In this document: positions 4,903-5,279 of the stretch, in pieces
Layout: every line of letters begins with the position of its first letter
How positions within the stretch are numbered: position 1 is the first letter of the stretch
NCBI GenBank assembly: GCA_044238875.1
Contig: JBIICM010000178.1
Location: forward strand, 1 to 5,279
Origin: JAIBAI01 sp044238875
GTDB lineage: Bacteria > Bacteroidota > Bacteroidia > M30B66
Reading direction: 5' to 3'
DNA length: 5,279 nucleotides
Program-made: the position numbers and the translations under genes
The notes under the pieces: generated by a model
What the model saw: only the letters and a program-made list of their open reading frames with translations
Database searches by the model: none
Told to the model about the DNA's origin: nothing

Positions 4903-5279
4903 ATGTTACGTGTGAATGATGTAGTTGTATATACCGACCTGGTTAACAGCCTGCTAAATCAGGATTCTGTCAAGCTCCTTGTTCGCTTTGTGGAAAGTTT
5001 CATAGAAAACAATTTTAAAGCGGACTATACGGCCATTTATGTGTTTAATAAGGAAAGAGAAAGGCTTGAGCTAAAATTTGCCCATGGTTTTTCTGAAGAA
5101 GAACGGGTAATGGCTGAAAAAACTGCGATGGAAAGACATCCCGGTGAAGTTTTCAAGAATAAAAAGGGATTTTATGTGCCTGATACGTTAACGGATAACA
5201 CAACCGTTGACAGCCCAAGAAGTTTTTCGGTTCGTTCAAGACTTTACAGGCCAATAATCGTTGAAGAAAATGTAAGGGG
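4903..5279 (+). CDS. GAF-domain protein, probably a second sensor kinase, cut by the right window edge
   Basis: The window holds 125 codons and two bases (GG, so Gly) of an open frame starting MLRVNDVVVYTDLVN. Residues from about 15 onward form a GAF domain closely related to the first GAF of the histidine kinase. From AHGF to VFK, residues 60-85 here and 66-91 of the kinase agree at 20 of 26 positions, including the identical string TAMERHPG. RSF and SRLY further on are also shared. The start at 4903 is the first ATG after an in-frame TAA at 4888-4890, and no Shine-Dalgarno is present. There is no signal peptide, so it should be cytosolic. The gene is divergent from the HbpS-like, kinase and receiver genes. 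It may encode another GAF/PAS histidine kinase, but the output region lies outside the window. A promoter may lie at 4728-4753. Confidence 0.9.
   Translation, partial: MLRVNDVVVYTDLVNSLLNQDSVKLLVRFVESFIENNFKADYTAIYVFNKERERLELKFAHGFSEEERVMAEKTAMERHPGEVFKNKKGFYVPDTLTDNTTVDSPRSFSVRSRLYRPIIVEENVR

Overview
The window most likely comes from a member of the Bacteroidota, but this is an inference. The reasons are the moderately AT-rich DNA, the near absence of Shine-Dalgarno sequences, exact matches to the TAnnTTTG -7 promoter element of that phylum, and a large soluble GAF/PAS histidine kinase of a type common there. I cannot name a genus.

Layout. At the left edge, on the minus strand, are the first 23 codons of a gene I read as the tRNA-hydroxylase gene trhO (1-71). 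A small three-helix membrane protein of unknown function (101-463) precedes it, 29 nt away. Next on the same strand is a three-gene cassette, transcribed right to left: a heme-binding/degrading-like HbpS/GlcG family protein (4335-3910), a 958-residue soluble GAF-PAS-PAS-GAF-PAS histidine kinase (3845-969), and a stand-alone receiver protein (972-550). The kinase stop codon overlaps the receiver start codon by 4 nt. A 567-nt intergenic region (4336-4902) follows. It holds several exact palindromes, a cluster of hairpins and possible promoters. At the right edge, on the plus strand, a second gene begins (4903 to the edge). Its GAF domain is a close paralogue of the kinase's first GAF domain.

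How it may work. The kinase has no membrane segment and should sense something inside the cell through its GAF and PAS domains, then pass phosphate to the receiver. The receiver has no output domain, so it probably acts through protein contacts. The HbpS-like gene directly upstream recalls the Streptomyces HbpS-SenS-SenR system, in which HbpS modulates a sensor kinase in response to heme and redox state. Here all three products look cytosolic, so this would be an intracellular variant. The link rests on gene order and family membership only.

Regulation. Three genes (trhO, the small membrane protein gene and the HbpS-like gene) carry an exact TAnnTTTG element only 4-6 nt before the ATG, which would give leaderless or nearly leaderless mRNAs. 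The intergenic region also has a 42-nt nested dyad next to the HbpS-like promoter and a perfect 18-bp palindrome overlapping a TATATTTG element that points toward the second GAF gene.
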